Positions 53,709-63,563 are shown, counted from the first letter of the stretch. The stretch: 64,000 bases of DNA from JBCCFC01 sp965213595 (GCA_965213595.1 CBDBZO010000006.1:2046001-2110000), one strand, 5' to 3'. A program made the numbers and translations. The notes: generated from the letters alone by a model not told the origin.

Positions 53709-54755
53709 ATGTCCTTCCTCAAAGATCAACCGGCTCCAAGCGACGCCAGGATAGTCGACGCCAGTATAGCCCATTCGACCGCCGCGCCGCACATCCAGCC
53801 GCGCCTCTCGTGGCGCAGCCTGTGGCAGCCGCTGATCTTTGCCGCCACGCTGCTCTTTATCGCGCTCTGGCTGCGCAGCCAGTGGCCCGCCCTGCGCGCC
53901 TACCCGTGGCGGCTGGATGGGCGCTGGCTCGCGCTCTCGACTGCGCTGCTGCTGGCGACGTGGTCGCTCGAAGTCGCCATCTGGCGACGGCTGCTCGCCG
54001 TGCTCAGCCGACCCGTGCCCTACGCCACGGCTTGGCGCATCTGGTTTCTGAGCACGCTTACGCGCTACATCCCCGGCAACGTCTGGCAGCCGCTGACGAT
54101 GACGCTGCACTGCCGTCGCCTCGGCATTGCGCCGGAGGCAACGGTCGCCAGCATGGTGCTCTACCTCGCGGTATCGATGTTGGCCGTCGTACCGATTGGC
54201 GCTGGTTACTTTTTGTGGAGCGGCAACTGGGGGCTCTTTGACGTGGTGCTGGGCGAGGGCGTCGAGCGCGGCGTACTGATTTTGCTGGCCGCGGCGCTGC
54301 TGCCCGTGCTCCTCTTTGCCGCGCGACCGGGCTGGCTGCTGGGCGTAATCAACTGGGCGCTGCGGCGCGTGGGTCGGCCGGTGCTGACGGTCAAGCTGAG
54401 GGCCATTGAGTTCGTCGCACTGCTGGGGGCGAGCATCGCCGCCTGGCTCTGCTGGGGCGGCTCCTTTGCCGCGCTAACCTTTGCGCTGGGTGACTTTGCG
54501 CGCGGCGACCTGCTCGCCCTGGCTCCACACCTGATTGCCGTCTATGCCGTGGCCTACCTTATCGGCTACGCCAGCTTTATCACCCCCAGCGGCCTGGGCG
54601 TGCGCGAGGGCGCGATTTACCTGCTGCTGGTTCCGCTGCTGGACGGCGGCCTCGTCACCGTTGCCGCGCTGGCCATGCGCGTGCTCAACACGCTGGCCGA
54701 AGTCGTGACCGCAGGGGTGGCGCTGGCTTGGAGCGAAAAGACAAGCGATGATTAG
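53709..54755 (+). CDS. Flippase-like membrane protein (LPG synthase TM family)
   Basis: The 348-residue protein has about eight membrane segments and the family motifs RYIPGNVWQP and FITPSGLGVREGA. Related proteins include the membrane part of lysylphosphatidylglycerol synthase and AglD-type proteins of glycolipid handling. The ATG at 53709 is the only ATG near the N-terminus but has no ribosome-binding site. Its neighbour downstream is a GT39-like glycosyltransferase, so both may work on lipid-linked sugars. Confidence 0.8.
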   Translation: MSFLKDQPAPSDARIVDASIAHSTAAPHIQPRLSWRSLWQPLIFAATLLFIALWLRSQWPALRAYPWRLDGRWLALSTALLLATWSLEVAIWRRLLAVLSRPVPYATAWRIWFLSTLTRYIPGNVWQPLTMTLHCRRLGIAPEATVASMVLYLAVSMLAVVPIGAGYFLWSGNWGLFDVVLGEGVERGVLILLAAALLPVLLFAARPGWLLGVINWALRRVGRPVLTVKLRAIEFVALLGASIAAWLCWGGSFAALTFALGDFARGDLLALAPHLIAVYAVAYLIGYASFITPSGLGVREGAIYLLLVPLLDGGLVTVAALAMRVLNTLAEVVTAGVALAWSEKTSDD

Positions 54756-54851
54756 CGTCCCCGGCACACGCCAGAAATCTTTTCATCTGCTCTCTACAGT
54801 GCGGCGCGTGCCGGGGACGCGGATTGGCACGACTCATATACGTTCACCGCT

Positions 54852-57677
54852 ATGACCGCCCGCCGCCCCGCTCACCCCACTCTCTATCGACTCGCCCTTC
54901 TCGCGCTCGTCCTGGCCGCTTTTGCCCTGCGCCTCTACCGGCTCGATGCGGAGAGCCTCTGGTACGACGAAGGCGTTACCGCTTACGTTGCCGGGCTAAA
55001 TCCCGCGGCCCTCACGCGCTGGACGGCGGCGGATATTCAGCCGCCGCTCTACTACTACCTCGTTGCGGCGTGGGGGCGACTCGCCGGGTGGAGCGAATGG
55101 GCCTTGCGCGCGCCCTCGGCCTTCTTTGGCACGCTGACCGTGCCGCTGCTGGCTGCCGTCGCCGCACGGCTCTTTGATCGACGGAGCGCGACGCTGCTCG
55201 CCGCGCTCATCACGACCGTGCATCCGTTTCTGATCTACTACAGCCAAGAGGCGCGCAACTACGCGCTGCTGCTGGCGCTGGGGGTGGGTGTTGCATATTG
55301 CATATTGCATATCGCGTATTGGGAGAAGCGGGGCGACGCAGGCCGTGGCGTGGAGCAACGCTGGTGGATTGTCTACACCCTTGGGGCGGCGGCGGCGATG
55401 TACACGCACTATTTTGCAGCGTTCTTGGTGCTCGCGCTCGCCCTCGTCGGGCTGATCTTCACGCCGCGTGCCCCGTTGCCCCGCCGCCATTTTGCCTGTC
55501 TAACCGTTAGCCATCTTGCGCTCCTAGCACTATACACCCCGTGGCTCTTCGTCATGCTGCGCCAGCTCGGCGGCGACGCCAGCTACCTGCCCGGCCCCTT
55601 CCGGCTCGACCAGGCGCTAGCGCAGCTGGCGACGGGGGCTGTCTATGGCGAGACCTATTTGCCATGGGGAATCAGCGCGTGGATTCCCCTGTCGATTGCG
55701 ACGCTGCTCGCGCCGGTTGTGCTTTGGCGACGCAACCGGTCCGCCCTGCTGATCACGCTGCTGTGGATGATCGTGCCGACGGCGGGCGTGCTCGCGCTCG
55801 CGGGCGTTGTGCCCAAGTTTAACGTGCGCTACGCCAGCCTCGCCCTCCCCGGTCTGATTCTGCTGTGGAGTGGTGGCCTCTCATTCCCCGCCCAGTTGAA
55901 AATCTCAACCTCGGATTTGCGTCAGCAGTTCACGCACCACGCACTACGCACTACGCACTTGCTTGCCCTCCTCCTGCTCGCTACCAGCTTTCTCTACGCC
56001 AATCGCCTTTGGGCCGAGGACTCCTTCATCACCCGCTCCCAGTGGCGCGAAGTCGCCGCCTACATCCGCGACCACCGCGCGCCCGGCGACGCCGTCATCC
56101 TGAGCAGCGGCCACGCCTGGCCCGTCTGGGATTACTACGCGCCGGACATCCCCGCGCTGCGCCTGCCGGAGATCGACGTGCTCGACGTCAACCAGGTGCT
56201 GGGCTACACCGAAGCGGGCGAGATTCTGCGTACCGGGCTGAATGATGCGGATCGCGTCTGGCTCGTGGAGTGGCAGGATGAGGTGCTTGATCCAACGGGC
56301 GTCGTGCCGCTATTTTTATCGGAGGCGGGAGATGAGGCAAGGCTGGCAGACGCTGATTTCTGGCACATCGAGCTGGCGCGCTTCGACGACCTGTCGCCCG
56401 CCAACATCGACCCGCAGCCGCCACGCAACCTCGCCTTCAACTTTGGCGACGAGCTTATCCTGCTTGGCAGCCAAACCGGGTCCAGTGGCGACCTGCTGCT
56501 CTTCTGGCAGCTTGCACCCGGCGTGGATTCTCTGCGCCCCGATTACGAACTGGCGGGCGAGATGACCCGCGAAAGCGAGCTGGGTCGCGTGCGCTACGCC
56601 GATCTGCCCGACCAGCGACCCGCGGCTTATGCGTTCCCCACCAGCCGCTGGCGACCCGAACAAATTGTGGTCGGGCGGCTGGCGCTGGCGGAAATTTTGC
56701 CCGGCGCGCTGCCCGGCCGCTACACGCTGCACCTCACCGTCTACGACCCGGACGGCGACATCGCCGGGCTGGACGTGCTGGACGGATCGGGCAATCCGCG
56801 CGGCAAGCGGGTTGCGCTGGCGCTGGCCGTGGACGCGCCGCTGCCGCTGCCCGGCCAGGCCGAGCCGGCGCCGCCCAGCGCCGCCGCGCTTTCCACAGCG
56901 GTGGACGACGCGCCGAGCGAGGCCGAGCCGGGCCAACCCGTGCGGCTGGCGGTGACGTGGAGCGTGCGCGATCCGATAGCCGAACCGCCTCGCTTTGTGC
57001 TGCGCTGGCTGCAAAATGGTGAGACCCTCGTCGAAGAGGAGGCCGAGATTGCAGGCGCAGGCGACGCGTGGCGCCTGCTTGCCGAGGGCAGCCGATTCCG
57101 CGAAGTGCGCCTGCTGCGCCCGCCGCTTGATTTGCCGCCGGGTCAATACGATGTCGCCTTTGTGTGGACGGACCTGAGCGTGCCCAAGGCGCTGTGGCAG
57201 ATTCCATTCACCCTCCTGCCCAGCACGCGCACCTTCGAGCTGCCGCCGCTGGCCCAGCCCACCGACGCTTCGTTTGGCAACACCCTCGACCTCGCTGGCC
57301 TCCTGGAGCCCCTGCCCGACCAGCTCGCGCCTGCCGAGCCGCTCTCCCTCTCGCTGGTCTGGCGCGCGCTCGACGCCCCACCCGCCGACTACAGCGTCAC
57401 CGTGCAATTTCTGGACGACGCGGGCCAACCCGCCTCGCAGGCGGATGCGCCGCTGCCGGGCGGCTCGCGCAGCTGGCTGGCGGACGAAGTGGTGACGCAG
57501 ACGGTGGAGCTGGTCGCGCCGGGCGAGCCGGGCACTTACCGGGTGATTGCGGCGGTTTACGAAGCGGATGCGCGCGGCCAGCCCCGCCTGGCGACGGAGA
57601 GCGGCGCGGACTTTGTCGAGCTGGGCACGCTTGAAATTTCCACTGCTTCAGCCCCGGCAGCGTCGGGCAACGATTAA
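54852..57677 (+). CDS. GT39/ArnT-like membrane glycosyltransferase
   Basis: The 941-residue protein has 10-12 membrane segments in residues about 10-375. The early loop carries LDAESLWYDEGVT (typical acidic motif) and DIQPPLYYY, as in PMT/ArnT-type enzymes that use polyprenyl-phosphate sugars. The soluble C-terminal half (about 380-941) consists of beta-rich domains outside the membrane. Two short stretches, near residues 146-165 and 348-368, look like repeat insertions. It probably transfers sugar to a protein, lipid or cell-wall polymer. Confidence 0.85.
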   Translation: MTARRPAHPTLYRLALLALVLAAFALRLYRLDAESLWYDEGVTAYVAGLNPAALTRWTAADIQPPLYYYLVAAWGRLAGWSEWALRAPSAFFGTLTVPLLAAVAARLFDRRSATLLAALITTVHPFLIYYSQEARNYALLLALGVGVAYCILHIAYWEKRGDAGRGVEQRWWIVYTLGAAAAMYTHYFAAFLVLALALVGLIFTPRAPLPRRHFACLTVSHLALLALYTPWLFVMLRQLGGDASYLPGPFRLDQALAQLATGAVYGETYLPWGISAWIPLSIATLLAPVVLWRRNRSALLITLLWMIVPTAGVLALAGVVPKFNVRYASLALPGLILLWSGGLSFPAQLKISTSDLRQQFTHHALRTTHLLALLLLATSFLYANRLWAEDSFITRSQWREVAAYIRDHRAPGDAVILSSGHAWPVWDYYAPDIPALRLPEIDVLDVNQVLGYTEAGEILRTGLNDADRVWLVEWQDEVLDPTGVVPLFLSEAGDEARLADADFWHIELARFDDLSPANIDPQPPRNLAFNFGDELILLGSQTGSSGDLLLFWQLAPGVDSLRPDYELAGEMTRESELGRVRYADLPDQRPAAYAFPTSRWRPEQIVVGRLALAEILPGALPGRYTLHLTVYDPDGDIAGLDVLDGSGNPRGKRVALALAVDAPLPLPGQAEPAPPSAAALSTAVDDAPSEAEPGQPVRLAVTWSVRDPIAEPPRFVLRWLQNGETLVEEEAEIAGAGDAWRLLAEGSRFREVRLLRPPLDLPPGQYDVAFVWTDLSVPKALWQIPFTLLPSTRTFELPPLAQPTDASFGNTLDLAGLLEPLPDQLAPAEPLSLSLVWRALDAPPADYSVTVQFLDDAGQPASQADAPLPGGSRSWLADEVVTQTVELVAPGEPGTYRVIAAVYEADARGQPRLATESGADFVELGTLEISTASAPAASGND

Positions 57678-57734
57678 CCGGAATGGCTCATGTGAAGAAA
57701 GTGTGCAGCGGTTTTGGTGGACAGATCGCTGCCT

Positions 57735-57825
57735 CGCCCTCACCCCCGGCCCCTCTCCCACCGTGGGAGAGGGGAGAGGTTGGCTCTCTTCTCCCAGGAT
57801 GGGAGAAGAGTTGGGATGAGGGCCG
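57735..57825. repeat. Two intergenic palindromic units
   Basis: CCTCTCCCACCGTGGGAGAGG and TTCTCCCAGGATGGGAGAA lie side by side with CCCTCACCC and GATGAGGG at the borders. Similar units occur at 51955-51990 and, inserted in a gene, at 45597-45745. The gap between the glycosyltransferase and RraA-like genes is 276 bp and holds nothing else clear. Confidence 0.75.
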
Positions 57826-57953
57826 TCTGCACATTCCTTTAATGCAAGCTAACCGGAATTGCCACGTCTCCGCAACACACATTGTCAATCCGTGCGCTGT
57901 CGGGTAAACTTGTGCTTCTATCCCAAAACCAATGAGGAAACGAGGAACGGTTT

Positions 57954-58703
57954 ATGGCAAATCAAAAAGTCACCACCCCGGACATTCAGCGCCCGCCCCA
58001 GGAGCTGATTGACGGTCTGCGCCATATCGGCAGCGCGACGGCCAGCGGCGAGCTGGCCCGGCTGGGCATCCGCGATCCGCAGATTCGTGGGCCGCTGCCG
58101 CGCACGCCCGGCGCCTCGGTCGTCGGCCCGGCGCTCACGCTGCAGTGCATGCCCAAGCGCGAGGACCAGTACAACGTGGACGAGTACAGCGACCCGGAGC
58201 TTCAGCTGCACCGCCACGTGCTCTACCACACGCAAGAGGGCGACGTCGTTGTCGTGGACGCGCGCGGCTCGCTGAGCAGCGGCATCTTTGGCGAGATGAT
58301 GTTGACCTTTTTCAAAGGGCGCGGCGGCGCGGGCGTCGTCATCGATGGCTGCATCCGTGACTATCCCCACGCGCAGAATCTGGGGCTGGGTCTGTGGCTC
58401 ACGGGCACCTCGCCCAACTTTCACACGCAGACGGACGTCTTCCCCTTTGCCGTCAACGTGCCGATTGCGTGCAACAACGTGCTCGTGATGCCCGGCGACA
58501 TTATCGTGGCCGACGATGACGGCGTGGTCTGTGTGCCCGCCGCGCTCGCGCCGCAGCTCGTTCAAAAGGCAACCGCCCACGCCGAGTGGGAGGAATTCTC
58601 GCGCAAGCGCCTGGAGGAGGGCGGCCACCTGCGCGACTACTACCCCCTGCGCGAGGGCACGCCGCAGTGGGCGGAGTATGAAGCGTGGAAAAAAGAGCAG
58701 TAA
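57954..58703 (+). CDS. RraA-like / HMG aldolase family protein
   Basis: The 249-residue protein has the RraA-fold motifs GGAGVVIDGCIRD (substrate and metal site) and GDIIVADDDGVVCVP. The family includes RNase E inhibitor RraA and 4-hydroxy-4-methyl-2-oxoglutarate aldolases; with this length and no RNase E nearby, an aldolase or decarboxylase is more likely. The start at 57954 is preceded by a weak AGGAA-type site. Confidence 0.85.
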   Translation: MANQKVTTPDIQRPPQELIDGLRHIGSATASGELARLGIRDPQIRGPLPRTPGASVVGPALTLQCMPKREDQYNVDEYSDPELQLHRHVLYHTQEGDVVVVDARGSLSSGIFGEMMLTFFKGRGGAGVVIDGCIRDYPHAQNLGLGLWLTGTSPNFHTQTDVFPFAVNVPIACNNVLVMPGDIIVADDDGVVCVPAALAPQLVQKATAHAEWEEFSRKRLEEGGHLRDYYPLREGTPQWAEYEAWKKEQ

Positions 58704-59027
58704 CCCGGTTCACCGGGTTTAGGCCAGCAAGCTGGCGGGCTTTAGCCGCCAGCGAACGCAGGCTACCATCCGGGTTTGATCAATGCCAAGCGCTAACCCG
58801 ACGGCCAGCAAGCTAGCCCGCACAGGGACAAACGGTTAGCGCTGAAGCCGCCGGGTTTAGAGGCCCAGCCCGATGAACCGGGCTATAGCCTCTTGAACCC
58901 GGTTTGCCGGGTTTGCATCCGCAAGCTGGCGGGCTTTAGCCGCCAGCGACGGCGCACGCAAACCGCCTGCTGGTTTACGCCTAACTCGCCCACGCAGGCT
59001 GCTGGGCTTTAGCCACCAGCGAATAAA
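58704..59027. repeat. Cluster of intergenic palindromes
   Basis: CTGGCGGGCTTTAGCCGCCAG occurs at 58732-58752 and 58926-58946, and a variant (GCTGGGCTTTAGCCACCAGC) at 59001-59020. Between them are CCCGG/CCGGG hairpins (AACCCGGTT, GAACCGGGC). No gene is present in this 324-bp region. Confidence 0.8.
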
Positions 59028-59061
59028 AAAGAGCCGCCGAGTTTCAACTCGGCGGCTCTTT
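59028..59061. terminator. Bidirectional terminator
   Basis: AAAGAGCCGCCGAGT (59028-59042) pairs with ACTCGGCGGCTCTTT (59047-59061) around a 4-base loop. A and T runs on both sides let it end the LCP gene (minus) and transcription from the RraA-like gene (plus). Confidence 0.9.
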
Positions 59062-59081
59062 CCTTTTCCTGGAATCTTGCC

Positions 59082-60581
59082 CTACTGCACACTCTCCACC
59101 GCATCTTGGCCGACGACGATGCGCACGTCGACGGGGCGCGTGCCGTCCAGCCCGTTGAGGTTGGAGATGTTGGGCTTGTAGCCCAGCGCCAAATCTTGGC
59201 CGAGCCGCTCGACAAAGCTCTGCGGCACGCCGTAGTTGATGATCAGCGTGTGGTCGTAATCGCTGCGGTCTGCGTCGCTGATCGAGACGACCTGCCAGCC
59301 CTGGCGCGTAAGCAGTTCGCTCGTGCGGGCGGCCAGGCCACCCGTTTCCGTGCCGTTGAGGATTTCCACGCGAACCCAGTCCGGTGTCGCCTGCGCCAGC
59401 GCGCCAGAATTCGGATCGACGGATAGTCTATCAAAATGCTTATCGACTTCGCGCCGAATAAACTCCGTATCGGGGTCAATCTGCCAGACTGTAAGATTTC
59501 CCTCATCGTCGTATTCCGTGTGTTCCCTGCCGTAATCTTTGTCGATGACCATGTCCTGCACGTTGTTGAGCGTGGCCGAATCGAGATGACGTGCCAACTC
59601 TACCATCGTTGGGAGTGGGATGTCCGTCTCAAAGTTATTGCTTAACGTGCGCAGCAGGCGGGGCGCTCGTACAACCAAATCATCAATCATCCCGACGCGC
59701 ATCACCTTCTCAAAGACAGCGCGCACTACCTTCTGTTGGCGCTCGGCACGTCCGTAATCCGTATCAAAGCGGGTGCGCACATACTTGAGCGCCGTCGCGC
59801 CGTCCAGCGTTTGCAAACCTGCTTCCAGATAAAAGGGATCGTGTCCCAAATCGTTTGGTAGCGGATACACGGGATCGTAAATTGTGCGCTCGACGTTGAC
59901 ATCGATGCCGTCAATGATATCAATAATCTCAACAAAGCCCTGAAAGTCGAGCCGCACAAAGTGGTCGATCTCGTGGCCAAGCAGATTGCCCACCGTGCCC
60001 ATCGCGCTTTCGGTTCCGTACAGCGCGTAGGCTTGATTGATTTTGGCGTGCCCGGTGCTGCCCGCAATCGGCACGTACAAATCGCGCGCCAGCGAAATCA
60101 TGCCGATGTTGCCGTGCTGGGGATCGAGCGAAACGATGAGCATGGAGTCGGTGTTGGCGCTCCACGTGCCGCCGCCCGCGCGTGAATCCATGCCCATCAC
60201 CAACACGGTGATCGGGTCGGGCGCGGGGGCATCGGCCACCGCATCGAGGTCGCCGTTGAGCACCGTCTCCTCGTTGGTGGCCGCCTGAATCTCCTGCTGC
60301 ACCAGCTCCGTCACCTCCGGCAGCGGCTCGCTGTTGACGATGCGCGTGCGCGCCCAACCGTGCGCCTGCGTGCCCACCCAAACCGCCGCCAGCACAATCA
60401 CCAGCCCGTAAATCCCCGCTACCACTGCCCAAATCGGGCGCTGCCCCGCCGGTTCCCGCTGCACGGGCGGATTGGCTTCGGCAGGGAAGGGTGCACTGGA
60501 CACACCGGGCGCACCGGGCGCGCTCGCTGGCGGATAGGGTACGGGCGAGGAAGATTTTGGAGGTGGATAGTTCTGCTGCAT
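59082..60581 (-). CDS. LytR-CpsA-Psr (LCP) family protein with LytR_C domain
   Basis: The 499-residue protein has a Pro-rich cytoplasmic N-terminus, one membrane segment (about 50-70), an LCP catalytic domain and a C-terminal LytR_C domain. LCP features are ITVLVMGMDSRAGGGTW and KYVRTRFDTDYGRAERQQKV, with the Arg and Asp residues that bind the pyrophosphate lipid. LCP proteins attach polymers to the cell wall. ATG 60581 was preferred over a TTG 21 codons upstream. A bidirectional terminator follows. Confidence 0.9.
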   Translation of the reverse strand: MQQNYPPPKSSSPVPYPPASAPGAPGVSSAPFPAEANPPVQREPAGQRPIWAVVAGIYGLVIVLAAVWVGTQAHGWARTRIVNSEPLPEVTELVQQEIQAATNEETVLNGDLDAVADAPAPDPITVLVMGMDSRAGGGTWSANTDSMLIVSLDPQHGNIGMISLARDLYVPIAGSTGHAKINQAYALYGTESAMGTVGNLLGHEIDHFVRLDFQGFVEIIDIIDGIDVNVERTIYDPVYPLPNDLGHDPFYLEAGLQTLDGATALKYVRTRFDTDYGRAERQQKVVRAVFEKVMRVGMIDDLVVRAPRLLRTLSNNFETDIPLPTMVELARHLDSATLNNVQDMVIDKDYGREHTEYDDEGNLTVWQIDPDTEFIRREVDKHFDRLSVDPNSGALAQATPDWVRVEILNGTETGGLAARTSELLTRQGWQVVSISDADRSDYDHTLIINYGVPQSFVERLGQDLALGYKPNISNLNGLDGTRPVDVRIVVGQDAVESVQ

Positions 60582-61001
60582 AGATCGTTCTGTCTTCAAC
60601 TCGGTCAATAGCTCGGTCGATAATTTGGTTAGTAATTCGCTCAATTTGCGGCCGCTGCGACAATCCTAATCCAGAATTATAGCACGATCTACACAAAATG
60701 CAGCAAGCCTTGGGCCAATCAGTAGGCGCAAACGGCCCCTCTTTTCATAAATCGCGTGCGTTTTGAAGGACTGAGCAAAAATCGGAGTCAAACGGTCCGC
60801 GTCGAGACTAGAACTCTCAGATTTGGCGAACGTTGATAAAAAGTATCGAAGACCATCAGCCACAAATTGCACGAATCAGAAAGAGCCACCCACAAAAATT
60901 TGTGCAATTCGCGTAATTCGTGGCTCAAGCCATTTTGAATTTGAGACTGCTGCGCCGAGCTCAAGGTGGGAACGGGGGTCGGTTGCGGGCGTATAAACAT
61001 C
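60582..61001. other. Intergenic region with an imperfect inverted repeat
   Basis: This 420-bp gap has no clear gene. AGCCACAAATTGCACGAAT (60858-60876) and, in inverse, 60907-60925 form a repeat with two mismatches, a type of sequence common between genes in many bacteria. Confidence 0.5.
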
Positions 61002-63563
61002 TTACTCCAGCAGCGGATGCACAAAGAGCGCCCGCTTTGTCAGCAGGTAGATCCGCCCACCGGTTTCGTCTACATAGATGCTGCTGAGATTGCGCAGCGG
61101 GTTGGGGTCCTCCTCCGCGGCACGCATCTGATACTGATACTCGCCCTCGCTGTTGTAAACGAGCACGCTGCCCTCGTCTGCATCGGCGACGTAGATCGAG
61201 CCGCTCTCCTGCGCATCCACAAAGGCGTCGACGGGCTGCGAGAGCAGGCCCAGGCTGTTTTCCAGCTCGAAGGGGCGCTGCACGCCCTGGTTGTAGGGCA
61301 GCAGCCGCCCGTCGGCAAAGAGCAGCCAAATGTCGCCGTCGATCAGCATGTCGCGCAGGCCGCTTAGATTGACAAACGCCTCGCTCGCCTCGCCGCCGCC
61401 AAAGGTGTCGCTGGCAAACCAGGCGCTGGGCGGCTCGTCAAAGCCGCTGCCCGCGGGCGCATAGCGATAAATTTGCTGCCGCCCTTCATCGGCGAGGTAG
61501 ACGTTGCCGTTGTAGGTCTGAATTTGGATGGGCACGTCCCACGCGCCCTGGTCGCCAAAGACGGCCAGCGTAGCCCCCTCCACGCGACCGTTGTAGCGGA
61601 ATACGTTGTTGTTGCGGTCCAGCACGAGCAGGTTGGCGCGATCCTCGAAGCCGGGGTTGGGCGGCTGCCACGCCATGTCTTGCAGCATCCCCACCTGCGC
61701 CCCGCCCACCTCCTGCCCCTGCTGCAGCACAATCTCGCGCTGATCCTCGACGAGCTGCTCGTTCTGCTCGTCCAGCCGGAAGCGCTCCACCAGGTTGCGC
61801 CCGCGATCCAGCACGTAAATATCCTGGCCGACAACGAGCAGCGCGTGCGGATCGGCCTCCACCGGAAAGACGGCCAGCGGATTAACCAGGCCGTAGAGCG
61901 AGCGCACCTTGTAGAGCTCGCGCAGTTCGCCGTCGATGGCGACCTCCAGCTCATTGATTTCGTCGTCGCGCGCGCCCGTGATCGCCTCGGCCTCGCGCAG
62001 CGACTGGCGCGCGGTGGAGAGGGCGGACAGCGCGCCGCGTTCGTCGCCGTTGTCCAGCGCGGTGCGCGCGCGGTCAAAGTCCTGCGCCGCCGCCACCTTG
62101 AGGATGTTGGCATCCGCCGAGCGATTGTTCCCCTGCGAGACCGTCACCGCCAGCACAACCATCGGCACGAGCAGCGCGATCAGCACCGCGGCCAGGATGA
62201 TGAGCCGCGTGCGCCGCCCGCTGGCCGCTTTGGGCGGCGTGAAAACGACGGTGGGGCGCACCCGCGGCTCGCGGTCCCCGTCTACCGGCGCGGCTGCGCT
62301 GGCGGCCGTGGGCGCGGGCGACGCCAGCGGATTGGGCGCGGCGCTGCCGCCGCGGTCGGGCAGCACGCTACGCAACAGGTTGCGCACGCTGTTGGCGCCG
62401 CCCCGCGTGAGCGCCGCCACCCGCTCGGCCACCCCAGCCGCTGGCGCGGTCAGCTCCCGCCAGTCTGCTCCCTCGTCGGGGGAAGCGTCCGCCGCGAAGG
62501 GCGCGCTCTCCGGCTGCGCGGCCAATTCGCCGGAAGCGGGAAACACCTGTACGGCAGCGGAGCCATCCGCTGCGCCGGTCGCGGATGTTTGTGATGGAGC
62601 GGCTTGAGACGGAGCGGCCTGAGACGGAGCGGCTTGGGGAGAGACCGTCTGCGTGGGAAATAAGGGCGCGCGCTCGGCGGGCATATCGCGCGCGGGCGGC
62701 GGTGCGTAGACCGATGTGGGCAGGCCGGGCGGTTGGCTGCTGGCGCGGGGCGGGAGCTCACGCGGGCTGGCTTCCACAGCAGGCGTGGAGCTGGCCGCTG
62801 CGCTTGGGGGGCGGGCGTTTGCCCCCTCGCTCGCCTCCAGCGTCAGCAGCAGGCCGGGCACAATTGCGCCGTCATCCATCTGCTGGCTAATCGTGCGCCA
62901 CAGGTGATCGACCACCTCGTCGCGGGTGTTTGGGTTTGTGGCCGCCACCATTTCGGCCAGCGCGCGTGCGCCCACGTGCTCGCCCCAGCTGCCGCCGCCG
63001 AGAAAGAGAGCGTCCCCGTCGGAGACCGTTAACCGGTGCACGAGCGCGGCGGGATCGGGCGCATCGGCGTCTGCTTGGGTGGGCGAGGCGTTGGGCAGAT
63101 CGGGCTGGGCGGGGTAGAGCTGGACGGCTTCCGGCGTGGCGGCGAGGGCAAAGCCTTCGCCCGTCGCCAGCACTGAAAGCTTCTCGCCCAGCAGCGCCGC
63201 GCAGACGATGTCGACTTCGAGGGGCTGCGGAGCGTTGGGGCGATGTTGGTCAAAGAGCGCCAGCGCCTGCTGCACGGCCTGCACCAGCACGGAAGATTGC
63301 GTGCCCTTGGCCGAGTAGTAAACGCGCTGCAGCGTGCTCAACAGCCGCTCGCTCAGCTGGACGCGCGTCGCCTCCGCCACCTGCAAGCGCCGCCCATCGG
63401 CGCGCCGCAGCTCGACGCAGGCGTAGAGGCTGCCGCGAATTGCCTGCCGCGTATCGACGGGCGGCTCGACGGCGCGCGTGCCCGTCGCGCGGTCGCTGCG
63501 CGGGTCGGCAATATCGAGGGCGGTGATGCGAAGGGAGGCGGGTCGATTGGATGGGCTGCTCAT
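61002..63563 (-). CDS. Phosphatase-like / membrane / beta-propeller fusion protein
   Basis: The 853-residue protein has three parts. Residues about 30-245 resemble a PP2C-like domain (LYACVELRRADGRRLQVAEA, LEVDIVCAALLGEKLSVLATG, RLTVSDGDALFLGGGSWGEH), but the metal-binding Asp residues are not evident. A Pro/Ala-rich linker with AAPSQ repeats follows. One membrane segment (LIILAAVLIALLVPMVVLAV) lies near residue 470. The outer part looks like an NHL/SMP-30-type beta-propeller (DPHALLVVGQDIYVLDRGRN, GSIYVADADEGSVLVYN). It may link an outside signal to a cytoplasmic domain. Confidence 0.65.
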   Translation of the reverse strand: MSSPSNRPASLRITALDIADPRSDRATGTRAVEPPVDTRQAIRGSLYACVELRRADGRRLQVAEATRVQLSERLLSTLQRVYYSAKGTQSSVLVQAVQQALALFDQHRPNAPQPLEVDIVCAALLGEKLSVLATGEGFALAATPEAVQLYPAQPDLPNASPTQADADAPDPAALVHRLTVSDGDALFLGGGSWGEHVGARALAEMVAATNPNTRDEVVDHLWRTISQQMDDGAIVPGLLLTLEASEGANARPPSAAASSTPAVEASPRELPPRASSQPPGLPTSVYAPPPARDMPAERAPLFPTQTVSPQAAPSQAAPSQAAPSQTSATGAADGSAAVQVFPASGELAAQPESAPFAADASPDEGADWRELTAPAAGVAERVAALTRGGANSVRNLLRSVLPDRGGSAAPNPLASPAPTAASAAAPVDGDREPRVRPTVVFTPPKAASGRRTRLIILAAVLIALLVPMVVLAVTVSQGNNRSADANILKVAAAQDFDRARTALDNGDERGALSALSTARQSLREAEAITGARDDEINELEVAIDGELRELYKVRSLYGLVNPLAVFPVEADPHALLVVGQDIYVLDRGRNLVERFRLDEQNEQLVEDQREIVLQQGQEVGGAQVGMLQDMAWQPPNPGFEDRANLLVLDRNNNVFRYNGRVEGATLAVFGDQGAWDVPIQIQTYNGNVYLADEGRQQIYRYAPAGSGFDEPPSAWFASDTFGGGEASEAFVNLSGLRDMLIDGDIWLLFADGRLLPYNQGVQRPFELENSLGLLSQPVDAFVDAQESGSIYVADADEGSVLVYNSEGEYQYQMRAAEEDPNPLRNLSSIYVDETGGRIYLLTKRALFVHPLLE

